DNA of 64,000 bases from Rhodovulum sp. 12E13 (GTDB taxonomy: Bacteria > Pseudomonadota > Alphaproteobacteria > Rhodobacterales > Rhodobacteraceae), in assembly GCF_003340565.1 (NCBI RefSeq), contig NZ_QPLK01000006.1, positions 62,001 through 126,000 of the forward strand, in the 5' to 3' direction. The position numbers and the translations under genes were made by a program. Within the stretch, counting starts at the first letter, position 1. Each line of letters starts with the position of its first letter. Under the pieces are notes generated by a model. The model saw only the letters and a list, made by a program, of their open reading frames with translations. It had not been told where the DNA came from and ran no database searches. Shown piece after piece: positions 1 through 8,576 of this stretch.

Positions 1-344
1 CCACCCTCCACTTTACCGTCGCCCTGAACTACGGCGGGCGCGACGAGGTGACCCGTGCCACCCGCCGCCTCGCGCGCGAGGTCGCGGCGGGCCGCATCGC
101 GCCCGACGCGGTCGATGCCGAGACGCTCGCGCGCTTTCTCGACACCCACACGCTGCCCGACCCCGACCTCGTGATCCGCACGTCGGGCGAGGCGCGCATC
201 TCGAACTTCCTGCTCTGGCAGTCGGCCTATGCAGAATACGAGTTCGTCGACACCCTCTGGCCCGACTTCACCGCCGACCATTTCGAGCGGATCGTGGGCG
301 AATACGGCACGCGCGAGCGCCGTTTCGGTGCCGTGCGCGGCTGA
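1..344 (+). CDS. uppS: Isoprenyl (undecaprenyl) diphosphate synthase, C-terminal part
   Basis: Cis-prenyltransferase that condenses isopentenyl diphosphate units to undecaprenyl diphosphate, the lipid carrier for peptidoglycan and polysaccharide synthesis; it acts at the cytoplasmic face of the membrane. The gene enters from the left edge, so the N-terminus with its substrate-binding start is missing. The reading frame from base 3 shows the family signature NYGGRDE, followed near the end by the block DLVIRTSGE-RISNFLLWQSAYAE and by WPDF, all typical of the UppS C-terminal half. It heads a co-directional block (cdsA, dxr, rseP, bamA) in the usual alphaproteobacterial order. Identification is firm; only completeness is limited by the window. 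Confidence 0.96.
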   Translation, partial: TLHFTVALNYGGRDEVTRATRRLAREVAAGRIAPDAVDAETLARFLDTHTLPDPDLVIRTSGEARISNFLLWQSAYAEYEFVDTLWPDFTADHFERIVGEYGTRERRFGAVRG

Positions 345-681
345 ACAGCCCTCTGCGCCACTGCCCCGCGCGGCCGCCGAGCCCGTGTCCGCGAACGGCC
401 GGCGCGCCCCGGCCGAGCGCCGGGCGGGCCTCGCCGAGCGGCCCCGCACCCGGCGTGCTCCGCGCGCCACGTGCCGGTCGCGCCATTCTCGGGCGGCCGT
501 GTCGCCGGTGCGGTCCCTGTGTCGCCCGCTCGGATCGCTTCCTCCTTCTTTCTGTTCCAAATACGCATCCGCCGCCGGCCGTGCGGCGCTGCCCCGTGCC
601 CTCGGGGCAGACCGGCGCCCCCTGTTCCTCGCGCGCCGGGCGGGGTAGGTCGAGGCGACGACACGGCGAGCCCGAGGCCCC
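345..681. other. uppS-cdsA intergenic region, no supported gene
   Basis: This 337-base gap is very GC-rich, and open frames across it on both strands look like chance products of base composition. The only notable content is the AT-richer element at 544-574, which recurs near 12513. The region probably carries a promoter for cdsA and the genes after it, but no clear -35/-10 pair can be defended. Confidence 0.5.
544..574. repeat. Intergenic CTTCTTTCTGTT(C/T)CAAATACGC element, copy 1
   Basis: A pyrimidine-rich then AT-rich stretch that stands out from the GC-rich surroundings. Its core CTTCTTTCTGTTCCAAATAC differs by one base from the copy at 12513-12540, and it resembles CTTCTTCTTGCTTCAAATATCCTCG at 27416-27447. 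All copies lie between genes. It could be a termination or mRNA-end element, or a dispersed repeat. Confidence 0.6.
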
Positions 682-1491
682 ATGACCGAGACCGACCCGC
701 GCCGATCCCCCTCCCGCTGGACGGACCTGCGGGCGCGCATGGCGTCGGGCGCGGCCATGGTCGTTCTGGGAATCGTGGCGATCCGGCTGGGCGGGGTCTG
801 GTTCCAGATGCTCGCCGTCTTCGTCACCGCCGTCATGGTGTGGGAACTGGCCCGCATGATTCGCCCCGCCGGCGACGTGGCGGCGATGCTGCTCGCGGCG
901 CTCACCGCCTCGGTGTTGTCGGGGCTGTTGTCGACCGATGCGGGCTGGCACCTGCTGCTGCTCTTCGTGCCCGCGGCACTGGGGGCGGCGGCGCTGCCGC
1001 GCGAGCGCTTCACCTTCTTCCTGTTCGCGCTCGGCATCGTCACCGCGGGCTGGGGGCTGGTGACCTTCCGCGAGGTTCATGGCGGCACGTGGCTGTTCTG
1101 GCTGGTCTTCGTTGTGGTGGCGACCGACATCCTTGGCTATTTCGGCGGACGCCTGATCGGCGGTCCCAAGTTCTGGCCGCGCGTCAGCCCCAAGAAGACG
1201 TGGGCGGGCACCGTGGCGGGTTGGCTCGGCGCGGGCGCGGTGGGTGCGCTATTTCTCGCATTCACGGATGCGGGCCGAGACCTGATACTGATCTCCATGG
1301 TGCTGTCCTTCGCCTCCCAGATGGGTGATATCGCCGAATCCGCCGTGAAGCGGCGGATGGGGGTAAAGGATTCCTCGGCGCTGATTCCCGGCCACGGCGG
1401 GCTGTTCGACCGGTTCGACGGCCTGCTCGGGGCGGCGCTGTTCATGCTGCTGACGGCGCTGGTCGTCGATGTGCCGGAGGTGCGGATATGA
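682..1491 (+). CDS. cdsA: Phosphatidate cytidylyltransferase
   Basis: Integral membrane enzyme converting phosphatidic acid and CTP to CDP-diacylglycerol, the branch point of phospholipid synthesis. The 269-residue product has several hydrophobic segments and ends with the CDP-alcohol signature at about residues 220-246 (SAVKRRMGVKD, then IPGHGGLFDRFDG), which carries the metal-binding aspartates. Length and the signature position fit the family. Its stop codon overlaps the dxr start (ATGA), indicating translational coupling in the uppS-cdsA-dxr-rseP cluster. Confidence 0.97.
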   Translation: MTETDPRRSPSRWTDLRARMASGAAMVVLGIVAIRLGGVWFQMLAVFVTAVMVWELARMIRPAGDVAAMLLAALTASVLSGLLSTDAGWHLLLLFVPAALGAAALPRERFTFFLFALGIVTAGWGLVTFREVHGGTWLFWLVFVVVATDILGYFGGRLIGGPKFWPRVSPKKTWAGTVAGWLGAGAVGALFLAFTDAGRDLILISMVLSFASQMGDIAESAVKRRMGVKDSSALIPGHGGLFDRFDGLLGAALFMLLTALVVDVPEVRI

Positions 1492-2690
1492 GGGGCGAGG
1501 CCGAGCGCGCGCCGCGGCGCGTCACCATCTTCGGGTCGACCGGCTCGATCGGGGTCAGCACGGTCGACCTGATCGCGCGCGAGCCGGAGCGGTTCAAGGT
1601 GGTCGCGCTGACCGGCGGGCGCAATGTCGGCCTGCTGGCCGAGCAGGCGGTCGCGCTCGGTGCCGCGCACGCCGTGACCTGCTGGCCCGAGTGCCTGGCC
1701 GAACTGCGCGAGCGGCTCGCGGGCACCGGCATCACGAGCGCGGCCGGCCCGGAGGCGGTCGAGGAGGCGGCGACGCGCCCCGCGGACTGGATCATGTCGG
1801 CCATTGTCGGTGCGGCGGGGCTCGCTCCGGGGCTGCGCGCGCTCGAGCAGGGCACGACGCTGGCGCTCGCCAACAAGGAGAGCCTCGTCACCGCGGGGCC
1901 GCTCCTGATGGGCACGGCGGCGCGGCACGGCGCGCGGGTGCTGCCGGTCGACAGCGAGCATTCCGCGATATTCCAGGGGCTTGCGGGCGAAAGCTCGAGC
2001 GATGTGGAAAGAATCGTCATCACGGCTTCCGGCGGGGCCTTCCGCGACTGGCCGCTCGAGAGCCTCGCCGCCGCCACGCCCGAAGAGGCCTCGACCCATC
2101 CCAACTGGGCCATGGGGCAGCGGATCACCGTCGATTCCGCCTCGATGTTCAACAAGGCGCTGGAAGTCATAGAAACAAAAGAGTTCTTTGGTATCGACCC
2201 CGCGAGGATCGAGGTCGTCGTGCACCCCGAGAGCCTGGTGCACGCGCTTGTCGGCTTCCGCGACGGGGCGCTGATGGCGCATGTCGGCCCGCCCGACATG
2301 CGCCACGCCATCGGCTACGCGCTCAACTGGCCCGAGCGGCGGCACCTGCCGGTGGCCCGGCTCGACCTCGCGCAGATCGCCACGCTTACCTTCCGCGCAC
2401 CGTGCGAGACGCGCTGGCCGGCGCTCAGGCTGGCGCGCGAGGTGATGCAGACCGGCGGGCTGGCGGGCGCGGCCTTCAACGCGGCCAAGGAGGCGGCGCT
2501 CGACCATTTCCTCGATCGGGCCATCCGCTTCACCGACATGGGGCCGGTGGTCGAGCGCGTGCTGGAGCGCATGGATGCCGAGAATGCCCTGAAAACTGAC
2601 GGATTGAGCCTTGATGCTGTCAGGCAGGCAGACCATCTGGCAAGGGCGCGCGCGGCCGAGGCCGCGGCCGATCTGGCCACCACGGCCTGA
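1488..2690 (+). CDS. dxr: 1-deoxy-D-xylulose 5-phosphate reductoisomerase
   Basis: NADPH-dependent enzyme of the MEP isoprenoid pathway that makes 2-C-methyl-D-erythritol 4-phosphate from DXP in the cytosol. The 400-residue protein begins with the nucleotide-binding motif GSTGSIG at residues 16-22. It then shows LANKESLV, the metal/substrate region PVDSEHSAIFQ, and HPNWAMGQRITVDSASMFNKA, all diagnostic. The ATG at 1488 overlaps the cdsA stop. Supplying isoprenoid precursor next to uppS and cdsA makes functional sense for envelope biogenesis. Length is normal and no key block is missing. Confidence 0.98.
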   Translation: MRGEAERAPRRVTIFGSTGSIGVSTVDLIAREPERFKVVALTGGRNVGLLAEQAVALGAAHAVTCWPECLAELRERLAGTGITSAAGPEAVEEAATRPADWIMSAIVGAAGLAPGLRALEQGTTLALANKESLVTAGPLLMGTAARHGARVLPVDSEHSAIFQGLAGESSSDVERIVITASGGAFRDWPLESLAAATPEEASTHPNWAMGQRITVDSASMFNKALEVIETKEFFGIDPARIEVVVHPESLVHALVGFRDGALMAHVGPPDMRHAIGYALNWPERRHLPVARLDLAQIATLTFRAPCETRWPALRLAREVMQTGGLAGAAFNAAKEAALDHFLDRAIRFTDMGPVVERVLERMDAENALKTDGLSLDAVRQADHLARARAAEAAADLATTA

Positions 2691-2746
2691 CCCCGCAGGA
2701 CAGGGCCCGCTCGACAGGGTTCCCCAGGAAAGGACGCCGCGACCGC

Positions 2747-4102
2747 ATGGACCTCACCAGCCTGATTCCGACCTTTGGCGGCCTGATCTGGACGCTCGCC
2801 GCCTTCGTCGTCGCGCTGTCGATCATCGTCGCGGTGCACGAGTTCGGCCACTACATCGTCGGGCGCTGGTCGGGTATCAAGGCCGAGGTCTTTTCCATCG
2901 GCTTCGGCCCGGTGCTGTTCTCGCGCACCGACCGGCGTGGCACGAAATGGCAGTTCGCGGCGTTGCCTTTCGGCGGCTACGTCAAGTTTCTCGGCGACGC
3001 GTCGGCCGCCTCCGACAAGGCGGCCGACGATTACGACGAGCTGCCCGAGGCCGAGAAACGGCACACGATGCACGGCGCGCCGCTCTGGGCGCGGGCGGCG
3101 ACGGTCGCGGCGGGGCCCGCGTTCAACTTTGTCCTGTCCATCCTTGTCTTCGGCGCGATCGGCATGGCGCAGGGCACGCCGCGCGAGCCGGTGGTGATCG
3201 ACGACCTCAAGCCGCTGCCCGCCGAGATGGAGCGGCTGCACCCCGGCGACACGGTGCTCGCGGTGGGCGGCACCGAGGTCGGCACCTACGAGGAGTTCTA
3301 CGCCGCCATCGACGCGCTGCCCCCCGAGCCGACCGTGTCCTACACGGTCGAGCGCGAGGGCCGGGTGCAGCAGGTCGAGGCGGCCTATCCCTTCCCCCCG
3401 CTGATCGACCAGGTCCAGCCGCGCTCTGCGGCGATGGATGCCGGGCTGGAGCGCGGCGACGTGATCGTCTCGGTGGACGGCGAGTCGATCGCGGCCTTCC
3501 GCCAGCTGCAGGAGATCGTTGCGGAATCGGAGGGCCGGGCGCTGCAGCTCGACGTGTGGCGCCCCGACCGCGACGGCGCGGGCGGCGAGGTGCTGGAATT
3601 CGCGCTCGCACCCCGCTCGGTCGATCTGCCCACGGGCGATGGCGGGTTCGAGACGCGCTGGCTGATCGGGATGACGGGGGGCCTCGCCTACGAGCCGGCC
3701 ACCGCCATGCCGGGCCTGTTCCAGTCGCTGGGCTACGGGGTGAACCAGACGCTGTTCATCATCGAAAGCAGCCTGTCGGGGCTGTGGCACATGATCACCG
3801 GCGCCATCTCGACCTGCAACCTGTCGGGGCCGATCGGCATCGCCGAGGCGTCGGGCGCGGTGGCGAGCCAGGGGGCGCAGAGCTTCATCTGGTTCATCGC
3901 CGTGCTGTCGACGGCGGTGGGGCTGCTCAACCTCTTCCCGATCCCGGTGCTCGACGGCGGGCACCTGGTATTCCACGCCTACGAGGCGCTGCGCGGCCGC
4001 CCGCCCTCGGACAAGGCGTTGCGCATCCTGATGGGGGCGGGCCTGACGCTGATGCTGGCGCTGATGCTGTTCGCCATCACCAACGACATCTTCTGCCCCT
4101 GA
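2747..4102 (+). CDS. rseP: Site-2 membrane metalloprotease RseP (M50B)
   Basis: Intramembrane zinc protease that cleaves membrane-bound anti-sigma factors and remnant signal peptides. The 451-residue protein has the zinc motif HEFGH at residues 31-35 in the first membrane segment and a central PDZ-type periplasmic region (roughly 125-320). A C-terminal NLFPIPVLDGGH block (about 395-406) supplies the third zinc ligand. It lies between dxr and bamA, the standard place, linking proteolytic envelope surveillance with outer-membrane assembly. The ATG at 2747 follows the dxr stop by 56 bases. Its substrate here is not identifiable. Confidence 0.96.
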   Translation: MDLTSLIPTFGGLIWTLAAFVVALSIIVAVHEFGHYIVGRWSGIKAEVFSIGFGPVLFSRTDRRGTKWQFAALPFGGYVKFLGDASAASDKAADDYDELPEAEKRHTMHGAPLWARAATVAAGPAFNFVLSILVFGAIGMAQGTPREPVVIDDLKPLPAEMERLHPGDTVLAVGGTEVGTYEEFYAAIDALPPEPTVSYTVEREGRVQQVEAAYPFPPLIDQVQPRSAAMDAGLERGDVIVSVDGESIAAFRQLQEIVAESEGRALQLDVWRPDRDGAGGEVLEFALAPRSVDLPTGDGGFETRWLIGMTGGLAYEPATAMPGLFQSLGYGVNQTLFIIESSLSGLWHMITGAISTCNLSGPIGIAEASGAVASQGAQSFIWFIAVLSTAVGLLNLFPIPVLDGGHLVFHAYEALRGRPPSDKALRILMGAGLTLMLALMLFAITNDIFCP

Positions 4103-4267
4103 GCGGCGCGCCGGCCCACCTCTGCCGCTGACACGCCGGCCGAACGCTGCCGATCCCCGGTGCAGCGCCCGACACGCCGCCCGATACGCCGCTCACGCGC
4201 CGGGATCGCGCCCAAAATCCGCCTCATTGGCGGGCGATCTCTCGCAGACGAACGAGGGAGCGTATCC

Positions 4268-4408
4268 ATGCAGACCATGACCCAGGGCTACCGCAGTCTC
4301 AGCCTGATCATCGACTTGCACGGCGACAAGCTGCTCTACGCCGCGACAGTCGCCGCGGCGCTCGCGCTCGGCGCGGGTGTGGGCACGGTGTTCGCGCCGG
4401 CACCCTGA
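4268..4408 (+). CDS. Small membrane protein of 46 residues, function unknown
   Basis: A short gene between rseP and bamA. The chosen ATG follows a purine-rich GAGGGAG at good distance, whereas upstream in-frame starts give an arginine-rich leader that looks like noise. The product starts MQTMTQGYRSLSLIIDLHGD and continues into one strong membrane segment (about residues 22-45, LLYAATVAAALALGAGVG). It could be a single-pass inner-membrane peptide or an uncleaved signal-anchor. I do not recognise a family. Its position in an envelope cluster suggests an envelope role, which is inference only. Confidence 0.5.
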   Translation: MQTMTQGYRSLSLIIDLHGDKLLYAATVAAALALGAGVGTVFAPAP

Positions 4409-4728
4409 TGGCCTTGCCTGCTGCCCTTTTCCCGGCATTCCTCTCGCCCCGGCGCCCCTCAGCCGGAAGCTGTGGCGTGGCGCCCCTGGCCTGACTGACC
4501 CAGACGGCCCGACGCTGATGCCCCGGTCCGTGGCCCCCCCGGTTCCACGGGTTGCGCGGGTTCGCCAGTTCCTGCGGCCGGCCAAGGCCCAAGCTCTCAG
4601 CGGGCGCATCGACCGTCGACCGGATGCCGCTTTGCACCGATCCTGCATCCGGTGTGCCGAGGCGTTTTGACAAGGCGCCGCAGGCCCGGTAGCAAGCTGG
4701 CAGTCGGGGTGCGCGAGGGGGCAGCGAC
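4409..4728. other. Region upstream of bamA, no supported gene
   Basis: These 320 bases hold no open frame with convincing start signals. The right half contains a plausible sigma-70-type promoter at 4667-4695, so bamA and the lipid A genes can probably be transcribed separately from uppS-rseP. Confidence 0.45.
4667..4695 (+). promoter_or_regulatory. Candidate sigma-70-type promoter for bamA
   Basis: TTGACA at 4667-4672 is a perfect -35 hexamer, followed after exactly 17 bases by TAGCAA at 4690-4695, a weak -10. The bamA ATG at 4729 lies 34 bases further on. The -35 match stands out in such GC-rich DNA, but the -10 is poor. Confidence 0.4.
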
Positions 4729-7104
4729 ATGTGCGATCGTGGCGGAGCATCGGTCGGCGGGGCGCGGCCCGTTCAACCTCGCCCCTCCTTGCGGATGGCG
4801 CTTCTGGCCTCGGCCGTCGCCGTCGCACCGGCCCTTGCCGTCGCGCAATCCTTCGTGTTCGACCGGCTCGAGGTGGAGGGTACCCAGCGCATCCAGCCCG
4901 CCACGGTGGCCGAGTTGGCCGGTATTCCGCGGGGCGAGCCCGTGGGCGCCGCCCAGGTCAATTCCGCGCTCCAGAATCTGCAGAACTCGGGCCTCTTCGA
5001 AGAGGTCGAGGTGGTGCCGCAGGGCCGCACGCTCGTCGTGCGGGTGCAGGAATACCCGACGATCAATCTCATCGCCTTCGAGGGAAACCGCTCGCTGTCC
5101 GACGACGAACTGGCCGAGGTGGTGCAGTCGCGCTCGCGCCGGGTCTACTCGCCCGCCCAGGCCGAGGCCGACGCCGCGCTGATCGCCGAGGGCTATCGCC
5201 AGCAGGGCCGGGTGGCCGCATCCGTCACCCCACGGATCATCCGCCGTTCGGAGAATCGCGTCGATCTCGTGTTCGAGATCCAGGAGGGCCGCGTCACCGA
5301 GACCGAGCGGATCTCGTTCGTCGGCAACCGCGCGTATTCCGACCGTCGCCTGCGCCGGGTGATCGAGAGCAAGCAGGCCGGCGTTCTGCGCGCCTTCATC
5401 CGGGCCGACACCCTGATCGAGGACCGCATCGACTTCGACCGTCAGCTTCTGACCGACTTCTACCAGTCGCGCGGCTACGTCGACTTCCAGGTGCTCTCGG
5501 CCACGCCCCAGGTCGACCGCGAGCGGGATTTCTTCGCCATTACCTTCACCGTGCGGGAAGGACAGCAATTCAGCGTGGGCGACGTGGGCGTGAGCAGCGA
5601 GATCGCGGCGATCGACCCCGACGTCTACGCCGACGCGATCCGCCTGCGCGAGGGTGTCACCTATAACCCCGCCCTCGTCGAGCGCGACATCGCCCGGCTC
5701 GAGCGGCTGGCGGTGCGCGAGGGGCGCAACTTCGTGCGCGTCGAGCCGCGGGTGACGCGCAACGACCGCGACCTGACGCTCGATATCGACTACGTGCTCA
5801 CGCGCGGCCCCCGCGTCTTCGTCGAGCGGATCGACATCGAGGGCAACACCGCCACGCTCGACCGCGTGGTGCGGCGGCAGTTCGACGTGGTCGAGGGCGA
5901 CCCGTTCAACCCGCGCGAGATCCGCGCCGCGGCGGAGCGGATCGAGGCGCTCGGTTTCTTCGCCGAGACGGACGTGAACACCCGCGAGGGCACCGCGCCC
6001 GACCAGGTGATCGTCGACGTCGACGTGGAAGAGCAGCCCACAGGCTCGCTGGGCTTCGGCGCGAGCTATTCGAGCGTCGATGGCATCGGCTTCTCGGTCA
6101 ATTTCTCGGAGCGCAACTTCCTCGGCCGCGGACAGGCGTTGTCGTTCGATCTCAACGCCACCGGCGACACGACGAGCTTCGGCTTCAACTTTGCCGAGCC
6201 GGCCTTTCTCGGGCGCGACCTGACCTTCGGCATCTCGGCCTTCTACCGCGAGAGCGAGCAGAACTTCACCCGCTTCGACACACGCCGCGCCGGCATCGCG
6301 CCGCGCCTCGCCTTTCCCATCAGCGAGTCGACCCGGCTGGAGCTGCGCACCGAACTCGGCTATGCCGAGGTGTTCAACGTCGATCTCGGCTTTCCGGTCG
6401 ACAGCGACGAACCCGGCGATACCGGCTCGTCGGCCATCCTGCGCGCCGAGGAAGATCTGGGCGGCCTCTACACCGCCTCGGTCGGCTACAGCCTGTCCTA
6501 CGACAGCCGCCGCATCGGCCTCGACCCGACATCGAGCATCCAGCTGCGCTTCAGCCAGGATTTCGGCGTGCGCGACGACGACGCGAGTTTCATCCGGTCG
6601 GAGCTGCTCGCCCGCGGCAGGCGGGAGATCTTCAACGAGGAAATCTCGCTTCTGGCGGAGTTCGAGGCGGGCTCGCTCGCCTATTCGGGCGGCAGCTCGA
6701 TCGTGACCGAGCGCTTTTCGCTCGCCCGCAAGATGCGCGGCTTCGAGCCCAACGGCCTCGGCCCCCGCGACCTCGCCGTCGAGAACGAGGACCCGCTGGG
6801 AGGCAACCTCTATGCCGTCGCCCGCTTCGAGGCGGGTTTCCCGCTCGGCCTGCCAGAGGAATACGGCATTTCGGGCGGCCTGTTCTACGACATCGGGTCG
6901 GTCTGGTCGCTCGACGACACGGCCGGCGGGCCCGACGGCAACGACGAGGTCGACGACAGCCTGATCTGGCGATCCGCGGCGGGCTTCTCGATCTTCTGGG
7001 ACACCGCGCTCGGGCCGCTCCGCTTCAACTTCTCTCGGGCCCTCATGAAAGAGGATTACGACGAGGAGCAGAACTTCGAGTTCACCATCTCGACCCGGTT
7101 CTGA
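4729..7104 (+). CDS. bamA: Outer membrane protein assembly factor BamA
   Basis: Central beta-barrel subunit of the BAM complex, which folds and inserts outer membrane proteins. The 791-residue product has an N-terminal signal sequence (hydrophobic stretch MALLASAVAVAPALAVA ending near residue 40). Five POTRA domains follow to about residue 425 (the repeated pattern includes FEGNRSLSDDEL, FVGNRAYSDRRLRR and IEGNTATLDRVVRR), then a C-terminal barrel that ends in phenylalanine (TISTRF), the expected assembly signal. The ATG at 4729 gives a long basic leader; an inner ATG at 4795 would give a more canonical signal peptide. ompH follows 13 bases downstream. Confidence 0.97.
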   Translation: MCDRGGASVGGARPVQPRPSLRMALLASAVAVAPALAVAQSFVFDRLEVEGTQRIQPATVAELAGIPRGEPVGAAQVNSALQNLQNSGLFEEVEVVPQGRTLVVRVQEYPTINLIAFEGNRSLSDDELAEVVQSRSRRVYSPAQAEADAALIAEGYRQQGRVAASVTPRIIRRSENRVDLVFEIQEGRVTETERISFVGNRAYSDRRLRRVIESKQAGVLRAFIRADTLIEDRIDFDRQLLTDFYQSRGYVDFQVLSATPQVDRERDFFAITFTVREGQQFSVGDVGVSSEIAAIDPDVYADAIRLREGVTYNPALVERDIARLERLAVREGRNFVRVEPRVTRNDRDLTLDIDYVLTRGPRVFVERIDIEGNTATLDRVVRRQFDVVEGDPFNPREIRAAAERIEALGFFAETDVNTREGTAPDQVIVDVDVEEQPTGSLGFGASYSSVDGIGFSVNFSERNFLGRGQALSFDLNATGDTTSFGFNFAEPAFLGRDLTFGISAFYRESEQNFTRFDTRRAGIAPRLAFPISESTRLELRTELGYAEVFNVDLGFPVDSDEPGDTGSSAILRAEEDLGGLYTASVGYSLSYDSRRIGLDPTSSIQLRFSQDFGVRDDDASFIRSELLARGRREIFNEEISLLAEFEAGSLAYSGGSSIVTERFSLARKMRGFEPNGLGPRDLAVENEDPLGGNLYAVARFEAGFPLGLPEEYGISGGLFYDIGSVWSLDDTAGGPDGNDEVDDSLIWRSAAGFSIFWDTALGPLRFNFSRALMKEDYDEEQNFEFTISTRF

Positions 7105-7117
7105 TGGCGCGCGCCCG

Positions 7118-7861
7118 ATGAGAGGGCGGGCGCTGATCCTCGCGGCGCTCGCGGCCGCGCCCGCTCAGGCGCAGCAGGGCGACAGCGGCATGTCGGGGCT
7201 CGTCCCCGCGCAGGGACGCGGGTTCCCCGAGTTTCCGGTCGCGCGGCCGCAGGCGCCGGTGCTGACGCTCGATCAGGAGCGGCTTTTCGCCCAGTCCGAG
7301 TTCGGCCAGAGGGTGCTGGCCGAGATCGACGCCGCCTCGAAGGCGCTGGCCGCCGAGAACCGCGAGATCGAGGCGGAGCTGCTGGCCGAGGAGCGCGAGT
7401 TGACCGAGCTGCGTGCAGAGCTTCCGGCCGACGAGTTCCAGGCGCGCGCGCAGGCCTTCGACGACAGGGCCGTCGGCTTCCGCCGGCAGCAGGATGCCAA
7501 GGCCCGCGCGCTCCAGGGGCGCGATGAGGCCGAGCGCGCGGCCTTCTTCCGCGCCGTCTCGCCGATCCTGTCCGAGCTCGTGGCCGAGCTGGGTGCGGTG
7601 GCGATCCTCGACGATCGCGCCGTGCTCTTCGCCGCGCCCGCGATCGACGTGACCGACCGCGCGATCGCCCGCGTCGACGCGCGGATCGGCGCGGGCGAGG
7701 CGCTGTCGCCCGAGGGCCCGATGGTGCCCGAGAACCCGCCCGTCGAGCCTGCCATGGAGCTCGACGACGCCGAGGGAGACGATGGCGATTCGGCCGGGCC
7801 GGGCCTCGTGCCTGGGGGTGCAGGGCCCGAGACCGGGGCCGCGCAGGGCGCCGGCGACTGA
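7118..7861 (+). CDS. skp: OmpH/Skp-family periplasmic chaperone
   Basis: Periplasmic chaperone that holds unfolded outer-membrane proteins on the way to BAM. The 247-residue product starts with a signal peptide (MRGRALILAALAAAPAQAQ). After a strand-forming region containing VLTLDQERLFAQSEFGQRVL it has a charged helical stretch, about residues 65-145, typical of the coiled-coil tentacles of Skp. It is longer than E. coli Skp because of an acidic, proline- and glycine-rich C-terminal tail after about residue 195 that looks disordered. It lies directly after bamA and before fabZ. The family call is clear, while the role of the tail is unknown. Confidence 0.88.
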   Translation: MRGRALILAALAAAPAQAQQGDSGMSGLVPAQGRGFPEFPVARPQAPVLTLDQERLFAQSEFGQRVLAEIDAASKALAAENREIEAELLAEERELTELRAELPADEFQARAQAFDDRAVGFRRQQDAKARALQGRDEAERAAFFRAVSPILSELVAELGAVAILDDRAVLFAAPAIDVTDRAIARVDARIGAGEALSPEGPMVPENPPVEPAMELDDAEGDDGDSAGPGLVPGGAGPETGAAQGAGD

Positions 7862-8099
7862 GCTGCCGGGCGCGCCCGACCAGCGCGCGCGCGGTGGTCA
7901 TGCTCGTCCGGCCCCGCTCGTCCGGCCCCGCGCGTCGCGTGCCCGTCGCCTTGCCGGCCCCGTGCCGCCCGAGGTCCGCATGCCGTGCCGCGCGCGCCTC
8001 TTCGGGCAGGCCGTTCGCTTGCCGCCCGCCGCGCCGGGGTGCTAGGGGAGAGCCGAGCTTTTGCGGGGCGAACGGCCCCGCCCTGACCGAGTAGGCCCG

Positions 8100-8576
8100 A
8101 TGAGCGCACCCGAGCACGCCGCCACGCCGCAGGTGGCCGAGCTGGACCTGATCCAGAAGATCCTTCCCCACCGCTACCCCTTCCTGCTGGTCGATCGCGT
8201 GCGCGACATCGTGCCTTTCGAATCCTGCGTCGGGATCAAGTGCGTGACGGCCAACGAGCCGCAGTTCCAGGGCCATTTCCCCGGCAACCCGGTCATGCCG
8301 GGCGTGCTGATGATCGAGGCGATGGCGCAGACCTCGGGCGTGCTGATCGGCGTGTCGCGCGGCCTGACCTCGACGCTGATGATGTTCTTCACCACTGTCG
8401 ACAAGGCCAAGTTCCGGCGCGTGGTCGGCCCCGGCGACGTGCTCGAGATGCATGTCGCCGGCAAGCGCATCGGCAGCAAGGTCGGCAAGTTCGAGGGCCG
8501 CGCCTATGTCGGCGACGAGCTCGCCTGCGAGGCGGAGTTCTCGGCCATGCTGCAGGGCGCCGAGGGCGGCGCCTGA
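8100..8576 (+). CDS. fabZ: 3-hydroxyacyl-ACP dehydratase FabZ
   Basis: Dehydrates (3R)-hydroxyacyl-ACP in fatty acid elongation and competes with LpxA for hydroxyacyl-ACP, so its clustering with lpx genes is meaningful. The 158-residue product has [13 protein letters not shown] near the N-terminus and the active-site segment [20 protein letters not shown] with catalytic His59 and Glu73. I chose the ATG at 8100 because the frame upstream (TTG at 8061) adds only a proline/arginine leader and the family begins just before the LPHR block. The stop overlaps the lpxA start. Confidence 0.97.
   Translation: MSAPEHAATPQVAELDLIQKILPHRYPFLLVDRVRDIVPFESCVGIKCVTANEPQFQGHFPGNPVMPGVLMIEAMAQTSGVLIGVSRGLTSTLMMFFTTVDKAKFRRVVGPGDVLEMHVAGKRIGSKVGKFEGRAYVGDELACEAEFSAMLQGAEGGA

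Noticed and set aside
2605-2630. FNR-like TTGAT...TCAGG near the end of dxr
   Set aside because: The second half-site is degenerate and the site is inside a coding region without a start site to serve.
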